From Microcaldota archaeon (lineage in GTDB: Archaea > Micrarchaeota > Micrarchaeia > Micrarchaeales > Micrarchaeaceae): 64,000 nt of DNA. Made by a program: the position numbers and the translations under genes. Positions 9,433 to 19,676 of this stretch are shown here, piece by piece; within the stretch, counting starts at the first letter, position 1, and the number at the start of each line of letters is the position of its first letter. A model generated the notes under the pieces. The model had not been told where the DNA came from and did not search any database. It saw only the letters and a list, made by a program, of their open reading frames with translations. The stretch spans positions 124,001 through 188,000 of the forward strand of contig JAJZAJ010000001.1 in the NCBI GenBank assembly GCA_021799475.1, given 5' to 3'.

Positions 9433-10608
9433 TTGCAATTTGGTGTTATGGCTGATACTACAAAGGAACTGCATAATGTCTTCTCCAGGGCAGTAATCGA
9501 CGAGCTAGGTTACAGGCTGGCGGACTTCATACCTTCGATAACCCATGAGAAGGAGGAAGGGTGGAAGGTATCGGTTAAGCTTCCAGGTGGCAGACTGGAA
9601 GATATTACACAGATACTGGCTTCCAACTCGCGCAGGAGGAAGTATGTGGAGGACCAATTGAAGAATATAATTGGAGGAGCAAGGATGATAAAAAACTATG
9701 ACAAAGACTCTTCCAAACATACGGACAAGAACATTGCCATAGATATGCTGTGGGGCAATAATGGGATAACGCTTTTTGCATACGGAGACGCGGAAGGGAA
9801 AGTGCTGCCGGTTGTAGGCAACGGGTACGCCTCTCTTGCGAGTGTCGGAATCAAGGATGCCGATGTAGCTGTGCTGTTTGCGACTGCAATGACAATATAC
9901 ATGAACAACCTGTTTACAGCAGGAGATGCTGGGATAGAAAAGGAGAAGCGGCTTGAAGGGACAGTAAGAACAAATATTCGTTCGTTTGCAGATGCGAATG
10001 CGCCGAACCTCACTGAAAACGTCCTCCGGCTTCCGAACGATACAGCGCGCCTGGCTAGGGCTGAAAATGGCATGTCGAAAAAGGTTGTGATGGGAAGTAG
10101 TTATATGGGAGTCGCTCAAGCGCTCCCGCAAATTGGTGGGAACGAGCGTTTTTATTACACAGGATTGCGAATTTCCAATTATAATCATGTGTTGGAAGAG
10201 CCAGTCATGAAACTCAATGCTTCTGAGTCATTCAGAAAGCCCATAATGGATGAAATTAGGCATCTCAGTAGCGAGAGCGATTTTTATAGATTCGTAAGCC
10301 TTGGAAGCAGCTGGGGCGAATACGGGCCATTTTTTGACTGCAGCGGTAATGCCTGCAACCTTTATCCTGATCCAATCGCTTCTTCCATGCACTACATGGG
10401 CGGCAAGTCAACAGAGTACAAATACGAGTGCCATAATGTAGATTCACCTACACAGGCAATTGCGCTGATGGTGCCGTTCCTCATCTATCTAAGGCACTTG
10501 TATACTGCATTTGATGAACTTGAAAAGAATCCTGGTTTGTTTTCTGACAGCGAACCGTTTTCAGAAAAGTTTTTAAACCGCAGGTTCAACTGGCTCATGC
10601 GATGTTGA
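9433..10608 (+). CDS. Hypothetical protein (no recognised family)
   Basis: 391 aa ORF, no competing antisense gene; start may be the downstream ATG (MADTTKEL). Confidence 0.65.
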   Translation: MQFGVMADTTKELHNVFSRAVIDELGYRLADFIPSITHEKEEGWKVSVKLPGGRLEDITQILASNSRRRKYVEDQLKNIIGGARMIKNYDKDSSKHTDKNIAIDMLWGNNGITLFAYGDAEGKVLPVVGNGYASLASVGIKDADVAVLFATAMTIYMNNLFTAGDAGIEKEKRLEGTVRTNIRSFADANAPNLTENVLRLPNDTARLARAENGMSKKVVMGSSYMGVAQALPQIGGNERFYYTGLRISNYNHVLEEPVMKLNASESFRKPIMDEIRHLSSESDFYRFVSLGSSWGEYGPFFDCSGNACNLYPDPIASSMHYMGGKSTEYKYECHNVDSPTQAIALMVPFLIYLRHLYTAFDELEKNPGLFSDSEPFSEKFLNRRFNWLMRC

Positions 10609-10718
10609 GACTCGCGCTTCTGTCTGTTGTTTGTGGAGCATGATTATGACTTCAGAAACGCCCGTTTGATCTTTAGGTCTGGCGGCGCGTATATGTATTC
10701 ATATTGAATACCTGAAAC

Positions 10719-10928
10719 TTGCCGCAGAGGTCGCGGAAGGAAAATTGTGCGAAGAGTAAGCTTAGAAAGGGCACGCTGGAGAGACTCAGGGAAAGGAGAC
10801 GACTTAGGAATCAGATAATACACGCATACGCTCTTGCGGAGAGCGATGAGGAGATCTACTCGCAAGCAAGCGATTTCGATGATGTGAAAAGCTTCATTTC
10901 GGAAGCGAAGCGGCCGGCTGGCAAGTGA
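10719..10928 (+). CDS. Small ORF with HEPN/HepT-like RNxxxH segment, possible fragment
   Basis: TTG start, in-frame stop immediately upstream; RRRLRNQIIHAYALAESDEEIYSQASDFDDVKSFI resembles the C-terminal half of HEPN domains. Confidence 0.35.
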   Translation: MPQRSRKENCAKSKLRKGTLERLRERRRLRNQIIHAYALAESDEEIYSQASDFDDVKSFISEAKRPAGK

Positions 10929-10933
10929 CATAA

Positions 10934-13126
10934 TCAGTCCATGAACATCTGCGGGGTTGGCGGCTCTTCCGGCTGCCCCTTTCTTTTTCTTATCTCCCTG
11001 ACGATCTTGTTCTGCAGCTCTGGCGGCAGCTTTTCATATCCAGCGAACTCATCGTACCATATCGCCCTTCCCTGAGTGCTTCCCCTCAATTCGTTTGAAA
11101 ATCCCTTTATCATCTCGGCTACAGGTATCTTTGCCACTATAGATACCTGTTCCCTATCCTGAGTGATGTTCTGCACCTGTCCCCTTTTGCTCTGAACCAG
11201 AGTTATTATGTCTGACATATAATCCTGCGGCACGTTTATCGTGAGGTTCCTCTTCGGCTCTATCAGGCTTACCCCTGCGGTGAGTAGAGCCGCCCAGATC
11301 CCCCTTCTTATTGCAGGCATTACCTGAGCAGGACCCCTGTGCACCGGATCTTCGTGTATTGTGGCGTCTACTATGCTCACCATTATGCCGTTGCATTTCT
11401 CCCTTGCTAGCGGACCATCAGTGACAGCCTCCTCGAACCCATCGATGAGCAGCTCCATGACTTCGTTCATGTACTGGACACCTTTTGTTGCATCGACAAG
11501 CAGGCACCTGCTGCAGACGTCGACAACCCCTTTCGCTGTTGGTCTGTCGAGGCCGGCTTTTATGAACGCGTCTATCGCCGCCTGCCCTTTTGGCTTCCCT
11601 TCGCGGATATGCCCTTCGTCCATAGCCTTTACCACTTCCGGCTTTAGAGGTTCTACAGTTATGTAGAATTTAGTGTGCTTATTGGGGCTTTTGCCCTCTA
11701 TCGGCCCGATTTTCTTCTCGATCGTTTCTTCATATACTACAATAGGAGGGCTGGCTATTATGTCGATGCCGGCATCATCTTTGATCTTTGTCTCTATGAT
11801 TTCAAGATGCAGCTCCCCCATTCCAGAAACAAGATGCTCTCCGGTAGTCTGGTCTATCCTTACGACTATCGTCGGGTCCTCCTTAGAAAGGGACCTTAGC
11901 GCCTCTATCAGTCTTGTTGTATCCCGCGTGTCCTTCGCTTCTATAGACTTTGTCACTACAGGAGGAGAATAGTGGGTTATCTGTTCGAACGGCTCTATCT
12001 CATTCTCGCTTATAGTGTCGCCGACTGATACATCCTTCAAACCTATCAGGGCAGCTATATTGCCGGCAGGTATCTGATCTACTATCACGCGTTCCGGTCC
12101 CATGAATACGCCTACCTGCTGCACCTTCTGCATGTTGGATCTGCCGGATACGTGGAATTCCGATCCTTTCTTTACTAACCCGGAAAAAACTCTGCCGGTT
12201 GCCACTTCCCCGGAGTGCTGATCGTACTTTATGTCAAAAACCACTATGTTGGTTTTCGCTTTCTGGTCTACCTCCATCATCGCCTTGCCGTCCTCGCTCT
12301 GCAGGTCGCCATGCCAGAGGTGCGGTATCCTGTAAGCTTGCGCTACTTTCGGGGTAGGCAGATGCTCGATTATCATTGGCAGGACTGCGTCTTCAACAGG
12401 GCAAATCTCCGCGAGTTCCGCTTGCTTGCCCTGCTGTGTAAGCTCGAATATCTTCTTAAACGATATTTTAGTCTTGTCCATCGTTTTTTTCGACACCGCC
12501 CATTTGTCTGCAGCGCTTCCGATGCAGACGCTGCCATTCTCTACGCTGACTCTCCATTCTTTCGCAAACTCGATTGGAGCGTACTGCTCTATCAGATGGT
12601 TGACATCGTTTATCAATTTTAGCAGTTTCTCGAAAGTCTGTTCCGGTGTCAGCCTAAGTTCATTCAGCAGCCTGTCAGATTTGTTTATGAAAAGGACAGG
12701 TTTTGCCTTCTCCTTCATAGATTGTTTGAGTACGGTTTCTGTCTGCGGCATTATCCCTTCAACCGGATCGACAACAAGTATTACTCCGTCGACTGCTCTC
12801 ATTGATCTTGTGACATGACCGCCGAAGTCCACGTGCCCTGGCGTGTCTATCAGGTTTATTATGTAGTCCTTGCCGTTATGGGTATAACCTAGGGAAATTG
12901 CTGCGGATTTTATCGTCATCTTCCTTTCCTTCTCTATCGCCTCGTAGTTAGTGTATAATGCCTCTCCGGCCACTGCCCTCGAGATTAGGCCTGCTTTGGC
13001 AAGCAGCGAATCCGTTAGCGTGGTCTTCCCATGGTGTACGTGCGCTATTATCGCTATGTTCCTTATCTGCTCCGGATTACCCATGAGCTTTGATATTTCT
13101 GATACAACGAATTCTTTCCGCGCCAT
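10934..13126 (-). CDS. Translation elongation factor EF-2
   Basis: 730 aa; AHVHHGKTTLTDSLLAKAG, DTPGHVDFGGHVTRSMRAVDG, complete EF-2 architecture. Confidence 0.97.
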   Translation of the reverse strand: MARKEFVVSEISKLMGNPEQIRNIAIIAHVHHGKTTLTDSLLAKAGLISRAVAGEALYTNYEAIEKERKMTIKSAAISLGYTHNGKDYIINLIDTPGHVDFGGHVTRSMRAVDGVILVVDPVEGIMPQTETVLKQSMKEKAKPVLFINKSDRLLNELRLTPEQTFEKLLKLINDVNHLIEQYAPIEFAKEWRVSVENGSVCIGSAADKWAVSKKTMDKTKISFKKIFELTQQGKQAELAEICPVEDAVLPMIIEHLPTPKVAQAYRIPHLWHGDLQSEDGKAMMEVDQKAKTNIVVFDIKYDQHSGEVATGRVFSGLVKKGSEFHVSGRSNMQKVQQVGVFMGPERVIVDQIPAGNIAALIGLKDVSVGDTISENEIEPFEQITHYSPPVVTKSIEAKDTRDTTRLIEALRSLSKEDPTIVVRIDQTTGEHLVSGMGELHLEIIETKIKDDAGIDIIASPPIVVYEETIEKKIGPIEGKSPNKHTKFYITVEPLKPEVVKAMDEGHIREGKPKGQAAIDAFIKAGLDRPTAKGVVDVCSRCLLVDATKGVQYMNEVMELLIDGFEEAVTDGPLAREKCNGIMVSIVDATIHEDPVHRGPAQVMPAIRRGIWAALLTAGVSLIEPKRNLTINVPQDYMSDIITLVQSKRGQVQNITQDREQVSIVAKIPVAEMIKGFSNELRGSTQGRAIWYDEFAGYEKLPPELQNKIVREIRKRKGQPEEPPTPQMFMD

Positions 13127-13135
13127 AGCCGGTCA

Positions 13136-13903
13136 CTACTTGGCGCTTCTCGCCATCCTTTCTATCTCGTTTTTCCGCTTTATCGCATAGCTGTTGACAT
13201 CATTCTTTGATGCAAGGATCAGTTCGCTGGCCAGCGCATTGACTATGTCCTTCTTGCTCGCAAACGAGGCGATTACCGTAGCCATCGCCATATTCCTTAG
13301 AGCGACGTCAAGCCTCCTGCTTGCGCTTATGTCGACAGGGACGTTTGATATTATACCGCCGTACCTTACTCTTGTTGTGTCCTCTATCGGCGATGCATAC
13401 TCCAGCGCGTTTACCAGCACCTGTATAGGGTTCTTTCCGGTTTGCTTGTGTACGATGTCGAACGCCTTCTCTATTATCGCCATTATCTTGATCTTCTTTC
13501 CCTGCAGCCTTCCCTTTGTCCTTATTATCCTGCCTCCTATCTTTCCTCCCGTACCTCCTCTCATCATATCGTTAGCAAGCCTCTCTACGATGTTTATGCC
13601 TGCCTTCGAGAACTTCTTCTTTGACGTCCTCCTGAATGATGTAGGGTATGTCATCGGCCTAAGGTTGATGTAATTTTTTAGGCTTGGATCTAGAACCTCG
13701 ACATTGTAATCGTATTTCTTGAACAGCAGTATCTCCCCTCTTTCCGCGGTTCTCGTTTGTTCATTATTCTGCATAGCGGGTTTTGGCACCCTCTTCCTTA
13801 CCTGTTTCTTCAGGGCTGGCGCTTCCTCCGCTGCCGGTGCACTTGGCCCCTTCGGCGCAGCGTCATCCTTTCCCGTGACAGGAACAGTTGCTATATCAGC
13901 CAT
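13136..13903 (-). CDS. rps7: Ribosomal protein S7 (N-terminal extension)
   Basis: GKNPIQVLVNALEYASPIEDTTRVRYGGIISNVPVDISASRRLDVALRNM. Confidence 0.95.
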   Translation of the reverse strand: MADIATVPVTGKDDAAPKGPSAPAAEEAPALKKQVRKRVPKPAMQNNEQTRTAERGEILLFKKYDYNVEVLDPSLKNYINLRPMTYPTSFRRTSKKKFSKAGINIVERLANDMMRGGTGGKIGGRIIRTKGRLQGKKIKIMAIIEKAFDIVHKQTGKNPIQVLVNALEYASPIEDTTRVRYGGIISNVPVDISASRRLDVALRNMAMATVIASFASKKDIVNALASELILASKNDVNSYAIKRKNEIERMARSAK

Positions 13904-13907
13904 TTGA

Positions 13908-14336
13908 TCATCTCTTTGGTTTCTCCTTCTTTCCGCTCCTTATCTGTTCCAGGTCTGTACCGTTGACGGCTATAACCTTATACTTCCACCCCGGTATTCT
14001 TCCCATTTGCCCGCGCTGGCTTCCTCCAAGGCCGGCTATCGTCACTTCGTCGTGCTCGTCTATGAAGTTTATTGTTCCGTCTCCAGGACAGAATGCGGAT
14101 GCGGTCTTTCCGTTCTTGACCAGCTGCACCCTTACTCCTTTTATTATCCCGGAGCTTGGCTGTTTCTGTTCCGCGGTTATCTTCTGCAGAACTATGCCTT
14201 TTGCCATAGGGACTGTGCCCATAACGTCATATTTCTGCTTGAGCTTGAGTTTTCTCCTCTTTAGCCATTTGCTGAGCAGTCTCTGATGCTTTCTCTGCTG
14301 CACCAGTTTCCTTGCTGCAAATTCTCCGTTTGGCAT
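13908..14336 (-). CDS. rps12: Ribosomal protein S12
   Basis: PNGEFAARKLVQQRK...KQPSSGIIKGVRVQLVKNGKTASAFCPGDGTINFIDEHDEVTIAGLGGSQRGQMGRIPGWKYKV; start at the internal ATG. Confidence 0.95.
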   Translation of the reverse strand: MPNGEFAARKLVQQRKHQRLLSKWLKRRKLKLKQKYDVMGTVPMAKGIVLQKITAEQKQPSSGIIKGVRVQLVKNGKTASAFCPGDGTINFIDEHDEVTIAGLGGSQRGQMGRIPGWKYKVIAVNGTDLEQIRSGKKEKPKR

Positions 14337-14356
14337 CTTATCACTAAATATTCGTT

Positions 14357-14653
14357 TTATGCTTCCTCCAATATTTTTGAGTTTCCAGGGTCTATTATAG
14401 ACAAGGCGGAAACAGAGTAAGGTTTTCCGCATACCGCACCGAGCTCTATCGAATTACCTTCGAATTTTACCAGTTTTATGTTCGCTATCTTTGAGAGATG
14501 CGCTATGTCGCTGACAGTGTCGCCCCTCCCGTTTGCCGCTGTGATTATCATTTTTGAGGTATTTTTCTTTATGGTAGATACTACTCCCCTGGCTCCCATG
14601 GCTACCTTGCCGCTGTCCACAGCTAAGCGTATATTGGTTGATAAATCAGCCAT
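14357..14653 (-). CDS. rpl30e: Ribosomal protein L30e
   Basis: 98 aa L7Ae/L30e-fold sequence upstream of S12-S7-EF2, a common archaeal arrangement. Confidence 0.82.
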   Translation of the reverse strand: MADLSTNIRLAVDSGKVAMGARGVVSTIKKNTSKMIITAANGRGDTVSDIAHLSKIANIKLVKFEGNSIELGAVCGKPYSVSALSIIDPGNSKILEEA

Positions 14654-14777
14654 TCAATCAGTCGCAACTTCCGTAGAAAAAGCATAGCTTTAACGAGGGA
14701 GTTACGGATAGATTCTATCAGTAAAGTATAAATAGGTATTGAAGAAGTGGAAGTGCTGCAGGTTGTGCGGCTTTGGT

Positions 14778-15848
14778 TCAGCCGGTTATCGTGCTGTTGC
14801 ACCCGGGAGGCTGCTGGAAGGAATTGCTTAGTATGAGTTTTATGTATCCCAAATAAGGGATGTCGCCAACCACCTTGCCCTCGACCTCGCTCTGGTTTAC
14901 GGGGTAGTTGTAGTAGCCGGCAGCATGGAACTGAATATCTAGCCCTGGGTTGTTGTCCCCTTTAGTGAGATAATAATAACTGCCGCTCGCGTTCAGTATC
15001 GCATATATCCTATGGACCACGTAGCTGTCGCCTTCCGCATAGAACAAGCTGTTTGGATCTGTCTGATATACTATGATGCTGTTGTTCCTGTCTCCGTATA
15101 TCATCGTATTTCCGACAGTTATGCCTGTAAGGGATGCTTCCTGCACAACCGACCCGTCCTGCAGCGTGACATTGACAATACCGCAGAGGTATTTCACTAT
15201 GCCGGTCTGTGAACCGTATGGCACCATCTGTCCCGAGGACGTGCCGCCGCTATACAGGCCTATGCTATCCCCTTTGTTGTAATACTGGTAAAATGTCACT
15301 TTTCCGTTCGAGACGCTGTAAGAGACGCATTCCAGGGCAAGGTTCTGCAGGTTTGTGATGTTGCTCCGCATCGCTTGGGGGCTGACATTTATTATAGGGG
15401 CTTTCAGATTCGATGGACCTGCGCCTTGCAGTACTATCATATCGCCCCTATGCAGCACAGGGAGCATGCTGCAGCTCGGGACTACATCTAAAGGATATGG
15501 CGTGTTCAGCAAGAACCTCATGCCGAACCATATGATGGCGACTATGATTATCGCGATTGCTACCTCTGCCAGGTTCTTCTTGTAGCCTTCCTCTTTTATC
15601 CCTATTGAAAACTCGATGACCAGGGCTATTATTATAAGGAAAAACAGGATGGCGCCGAACAGGATTGATAGGACGCCTGAAGACTGCGAGAATACGTAAA
15701 AGATGAAAACAATTACCAGAGCGACGTATATCGGCCATGTAGTTATTCCTGAACCGTGCTTGGGAGCGGCTGCATTCGATTGTTTCTGTTGATCTGGCTG
15801 GGGCGGCTGAAGATGCCGCATCTTCCTACTTTGCCGTCTGCCTGCCAT
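14778..15848 (-). CDS. Signal peptidase I, archaeal/ER S26B-type, with multi-TM N-terminus
   Basis: VVPSCSMLPVLHRGDMIVLQG (Ser box) and DSYVVHRIYAIL (His box), GDNNPGLD; start may be internal. Confidence 0.8.
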   Translation of the reverse strand: MAGRRQSRKMRHLQPPQPDQQKQSNAAAPKHGSGITTWPIYVALVIVFIFYVFSQSSGVLSILFGAILFFLIIIALVIEFSIGIKEEGYKKNLAEVAIAIIIVAIIWFGMRFLLNTPYPLDVVPSCSMLPVLHRGDMIVLQGAGPSNLKAPIINVSPQAMRSNITNLQNLALECVSYSVSNGKVTFYQYYNKGDSIGLYSGGTSSGQMVPYGSQTGIVKYLCGIVNVTLQDGSVVQEASLTGITVGNTMIYGDRNNSIIVYQTDPNSLFYAEGDSYVVHRIYAILNASGSYYYLTKGDNNPGLDIQFHAAGYYNYPVNQSEVEGKVVGDIPYLGYIKLILSNSFQQPPGCNSTITG

Positions 15849-18800
15849 ATGCTATTTCACCATCTTTCCCTGTAAGTTTTATCCCGACTATCTGCGCTTC
15901 ATTGTTTTTCTTTTGGTCTTTCTTAACTACCCCTATAGCAGTATCTGCCGCCACTATCATCGAGTCGTTGTGGCTCACTACTACGAATTGCGATTTCTTG
16001 CTCATCTCGCTTATCAGCAATGAAAGCTTCTTGCTGTTCTCCTTGTCGAGTGCGACATCTATCTCGTCGAATATGTAGTAAGACATTGGCTTCCTTAACT
16101 GTATCGCAAAAACCAATGCAAGCGCTATAAGCGATCTCTGGCCTCCGGACAGGCTTTGTTCGCTCAGTTTCCTGTTTCCACCCATCGTCAGCGATATCGA
16201 TAAGCCGGAATTGAACGGATCGTTCGGATCATCGAGGTGCAACGAGGCATTTCCATTGAATATGTGGCTGTACAGCTTACTGAAGTTTTTGTTTACCGAG
16301 TCGAGCGTCTCCATGAATATGCTGAGCTTCTTCGATTCTATCTCCTGCATCATTGCGATTATTGAGTCTTTTTCGTTTGAAAGCGTGTTCATCTTCTGCT
16401 GCGCCTCATCAGCATCCTTTTTCTTTGTATCGTACATCTCGGGAGCCCGCATGTTTACTGCGCCGAGATGCTCCAGGTCGTTCTTTGCTATTATCACTTC
16501 TTTCTCCATATCATCTATTCTTCCATCTAAAAGCTCCATCTTAGGATACGCTGCGAGCTCCGCTTTTATGTCGCTCAGCCTGGTATGCAGCTGCACCTTC
16601 TTCGATTCCGTTTCTATCATGTCTCTGTTTATCCTATCTAACTCGCTAGAGAGTTTCCCTCTCTGCATGCTCAATGTGTTTATCTCCTGCTCCAAAGAGG
16701 TTATTTCGCTATATATCTCTTGAGTCTTCTTACCGTGATGCTTTATCTGCTCATCAAGCTCCGTCTTTTGCTGTTCCGCTCTCCTGATTTCGGCTTGTAC
16801 CTCAACGCATTTTTCCGAATTTCTCCGGAGAAGCTCTTTCTCAGAGCTTATCTCTTCCCTGAGTTCCTTCTCTCTCTGCGCCATCATCTCCTGCTCTTTT
16901 GACAGTTCCGCTATCGCTATCTTGAGCCGTTCGATATCCACCCTCTGCGCATTCGCCTTTGCAGCTTCCTCCTTGGACGCCCTGCTCGACTGCTGTTTTC
17001 CGGAAAGTAGTTTTTCCAGCAGCGCCTGCGATTTCTCCGTGCGCTCCTTTGCCTGCTGAGCCTCCGTATCTATGCGTTTCTTCTCTTCCGTTATCTTTGA
17101 TATGTTCTTCTTTGCTTCGGCAATCCTCTGTGAAAGCTCACCTGCGTGTTCCGAAGTGCTCTTTATCAAGCCGTTCAGCTCATTCTCCGCTTGCAGCCTG
17201 CCTTTTATTTCGGTATTTAGCCTCATCTGCTCCGTTTCGCATTTTGCTATTGTCCTCCTGTAGTTGTCCATCTTTGCTACCGTGTTCTCTTGTATCGCGA
17301 ACTGCTTCTTCCTCTCTTCTTCGATGGCGCTGATCTTTGCCTCTATCATGGCGGGTGTCTGTACCTTGCCTATGCTGCCGCCGGTTATCACTCCCGATGT
17401 CTCGACCAGCTCGCCTTCCATCGTAACGTAGCGGTATTGCCCGAAACCCACCTTCTTTGCCTCGTTCAGGTCTACCGCAAGGTAGGTATTTGAGAATATG
17501 TAAGAGAAAGCGGCAGCGTGTTTCTTGTCATACCTTATTGTGTCGAGAAGGGGCCGCAAGTCTTTTGGGCCCTTCTGTGGTTTTGAGACAACGCTATCCA
17601 ATGGTATGAACGTGGCTCTGCCGAGCCTCTGCTGCTTTAACAGCTGGATCGCCTTGTCCGCTACGGCAACACTATCGACTATGAAATAATTTAACCTGCT
17701 GCCTGCTGCTGCCTGCACTGCCACGGCATAGCGCTCGTCGTAGCTGCATAGCTCGTACGCTCTGCCATTGAACCCGACAGTGATATTCTTCTTCAGGAAT
17801 TCGTATACTTTGTCATTCTCCTTTCCGGCCATGACAAGCCGTTCCCTAAGTTCTATGTGTTCCGCATCGAGTGCGGAAAGGGATTTCCTTACTCCGGAAA
17901 GCTGCACCTCCCAATCCTTCAGCAGCTTCTCCGCAGCCCTTTTCATGTCTTCCTGTTTCGCAAGTTCCTCCTGCATTGATTTTATCTCGGTAAGAAGCTC
18001 CGACTTTCTCGCTTCGGCGCTCTTTAGCCGTGCATCTATATCTGAAGCATTTGCTTCCATTGATGAAAGCTCCGTGGAGAGCCGCGAATAGCTCTCCGAT
18101 GCTGTTGCATATTCCTTATTTAACCTTTCGACGATGGCCATTGATTCCTGCAACCTCTTGGAATATTCCTGTGCATCGGTAAATGAATCGGTTTCCGGAG
18201 GAACATCGGTAAAATCCTTCTGCTTCACTTCTAGCTCGAACTTCAGTTTCTTTGATGATTCAGCTCCTGCCTTTAGTGACTCTGACAGCTTTTCCCTTTC
18301 CTTCTGCAGCACCTCTATATGCTCCTTGAGCTTTGCCTCTTCCCCATGCAGACCGTCGAGTTGCACGGTTCCTACCGCAATGCTCTTGTTTGCCTCTTCC
18401 ATGAGACGGTTTACCGATGCGGCTTCTGCAGATTTTGCAGCAAGGCCATTTGACTTGCTCTCGCGCTCCTTGGACAATGCCTCTATCTTTGATGATATCG
18501 AGGATATTTCCAATTCTGCTTTCTTTTGCGCTTCCTTCCTTTCTTCGAATGCGCTTATAGCTGCCTTATAACTGTCAGTGATCTCTGTCTCCTTTTTCTT
18601 AAGAATCGTGTAATTTATTGACTTGATCCTTGTAGTCAGGTGTTCGTATCTTTCCGCATCGGCCTTCTCATTTTCAAGTTCCTTCAGAAAACCGAGCCTC
18701 TCATTTAGCATTATTCTTGATTCGTTTAGCTTTCCGTCCACCTTCGCGAGTTCGCGCATGGCGTCGTCCCGTTTGTCGTTGAACTCCTGTATTCCAGCCG

Positions 18801-19272
18801 TTATGTCTATCAGCCCCCTGCGTTCCTTTGGCGTTAGCCCGAGATAATAATTTATCTCGCCTTGCGCTATCGTGTTGGTTTCATTGACATCGCCGTTCAC
18901 TTCTCTCAGCGCATACACCACGTCCTGTCTAGTCGCGCTCTTGCCATTGAGCCGGTATTTGACCTTTCTGTCGGACCAGACGGTTCTTGTTATCTCCAAG
19001 GTTTTTTCCCCTGCGAATTTGATGCTGACTGAGCTCTTCTTCCTGCCGTCTTCTTCCGTGGATTTTACGAAGTCGCTTATTAAATCGGTCGAAGAATTTA
19101 TTCTAAGGCGTTTTAAGGAGGTCTCGCCAAGGGCAAAAAGCAGGGCATCACAGACGTTTGACTTGCCGGACCCGTTTGGCCCGACTATGCAGTTGAAACC
19201 GGGGCTTAGCTTTATCGCACCGTTCCGGAATGACTTGAAATTGTGAAGCGTTATCTCGTCTATGTAGAGCAT
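15826..19272 (-). CDS. smc: Chromosome segregation ATPase SMC
   Basis: 1148 aa; FKSFRNGAIKLSPGFNCIVGPNGSGKSNVCDAL, hinge, LSGGQRSLIALALVFAIQ, DEIDVALD. Confidence 0.97.
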   Translation of the reverse strand: MLYIDEITLHNFKSFRNGAIKLSPGFNCIVGPNGSGKSNVCDALLFALGETSLKRLRINSSTDLISDFVKSTEEDGRKKSSVSIKFAGEKTLEITRTVWSDRKVKYRLNGKSATRQDVVYALREVNGDVNETNTIAQGEINYYLGLTPKERRGLIDITAGIQEFNDKRDDAMRELAKVDGKLNESRIMLNERLGFLKELENEKADAERYEHLTTRIKSINYTILKKKETEITDSYKAAISAFEERKEAQKKAELEISSISSKIEALSKERESKSNGLAAKSAEAASVNRLMEEANKSIAVGTVQLDGLHGEEAKLKEHIEVLQKEREKLSESLKAGAESSKKLKFELEVKQKDFTDVPPETDSFTDAQEYSKRLQESMAIVERLNKEYATASESYSRLSTELSSMEANASDIDARLKSAEARKSELLTEIKSMQEELAKQEDMKRAAEKLLKDWEVQLSGVRKSLSALDAEHIELRERLVMAGKENDKVYEFLKKNITVGFNGRAYELCSYDERYAVAVQAAAGSRLNYFIVDSVAVADKAIQLLKQQRLGRATFIPLDSVVSKPQKGPKDLRPLLDTIRYDKKHAAAFSYIFSNTYLAVDLNEAKKVGFGQYRYVTMEGELVETSGVITGGSIGKVQTPAMIEAKISAIEEERKKQFAIQENTVAKMDNYRRTIAKCETEQMRLNTEIKGRLQAENELNGLIKSTSEHAGELSQRIAEAKKNISKITEEKKRIDTEAQQAKERTEKSQALLEKLLSGKQQSSRASKEEAAKANAQRVDIERLKIAIAELSKEQEMMAQREKELREEISSEKELLRRNSEKCVEVQAEIRRAEQQKTELDEQIKHHGKKTQEIYSEITSLEQEINTLSMQRGKLSSELDRINRDMIETESKKVQLHTRLSDIKAELAAYPKMELLDGRIDDMEKEVIIAKNDLEHLGAVNMRAPEMYDTKKKDADEAQQKMNTLSNEKDSIIAMMQEIESKKLSIFMETLDSVNKNFSKLYSHIFNGNASLHLDDPNDPFNSGLSISLTMGGNRKLSEQSLSGGQRSLIALALVFAIQLRKPMSYYIFDEIDVALDKENSKKLSLLISEMSKKSQFVVVSHNDSMIVAADTAIGVVKKDQKKNNEAQIVGIKLTGKDGEIAYGRQTAK

Positions 19273-19438
19273 GCCTGCACCGGTTCGCCGACGTGTTATC
19301 GACGGCTCTTTATAAAATACTTTCCTCCCCGGAACTGGTAGGGATGTGATCCGTTCCTGCCAATGAAGGGTGCGGACATATGGACGCAGTTGAAGTTCCT
19401 GAGGGAACTTGTTGGCTGAGGGCAGAAAGATTTAAATA

Positions 19439-19452
19439 TATGTTTAAACATA
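19439..19452. promoter_or_regulatory. 14-bp perfect palindrome TATGTTTAAACATA, candidate vapBC operator
   Basis: Self-complementary, ends ~8 bp before the vapB-like ATG. Confidence 0.5.
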
Positions 19453-19460
19453 AACATAAT

Positions 19461-19676
19461 ATGGTAAAAACAATCACCATCAGGGAAGAAATATACCGTG
19501 AGCTGCTTACCGTCAAGAGGAGTAATGAGAGCTTCAGTGAGCTATTCGACAGGCTGGTTAAGGGAGGGTCCGCACATGCGCTTTTGCTGAAAATGCGCGG
19601 TTCCGTGACATTTAGCAATAAAAAGGCACTTCTTAAAGAGATTCGTGAAAGTCGAAAAGGCAGGAGATTTGCATGA
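19461..19676 (+). CDS. vapB: VapB-like antitoxin (COG1753-like)
   Basis: MVKTITIREEIYRELLTVKRSNESFSELFDRLVKG; overlaps the downstream PIN ORF by 4 nt. Confidence 0.82.
   Translation: MVKTITIREEIYRELLTVKRSNESFSELFDRLVKGGSAHALLLKMRGSVTFSNKKALLKEIRESRKGRRFA

Noticed and set aside
16211-19246. Multiple plus-strand ORFs antisense to smc
   Set aside because: Shadow ORFs of a clear SMC gene.
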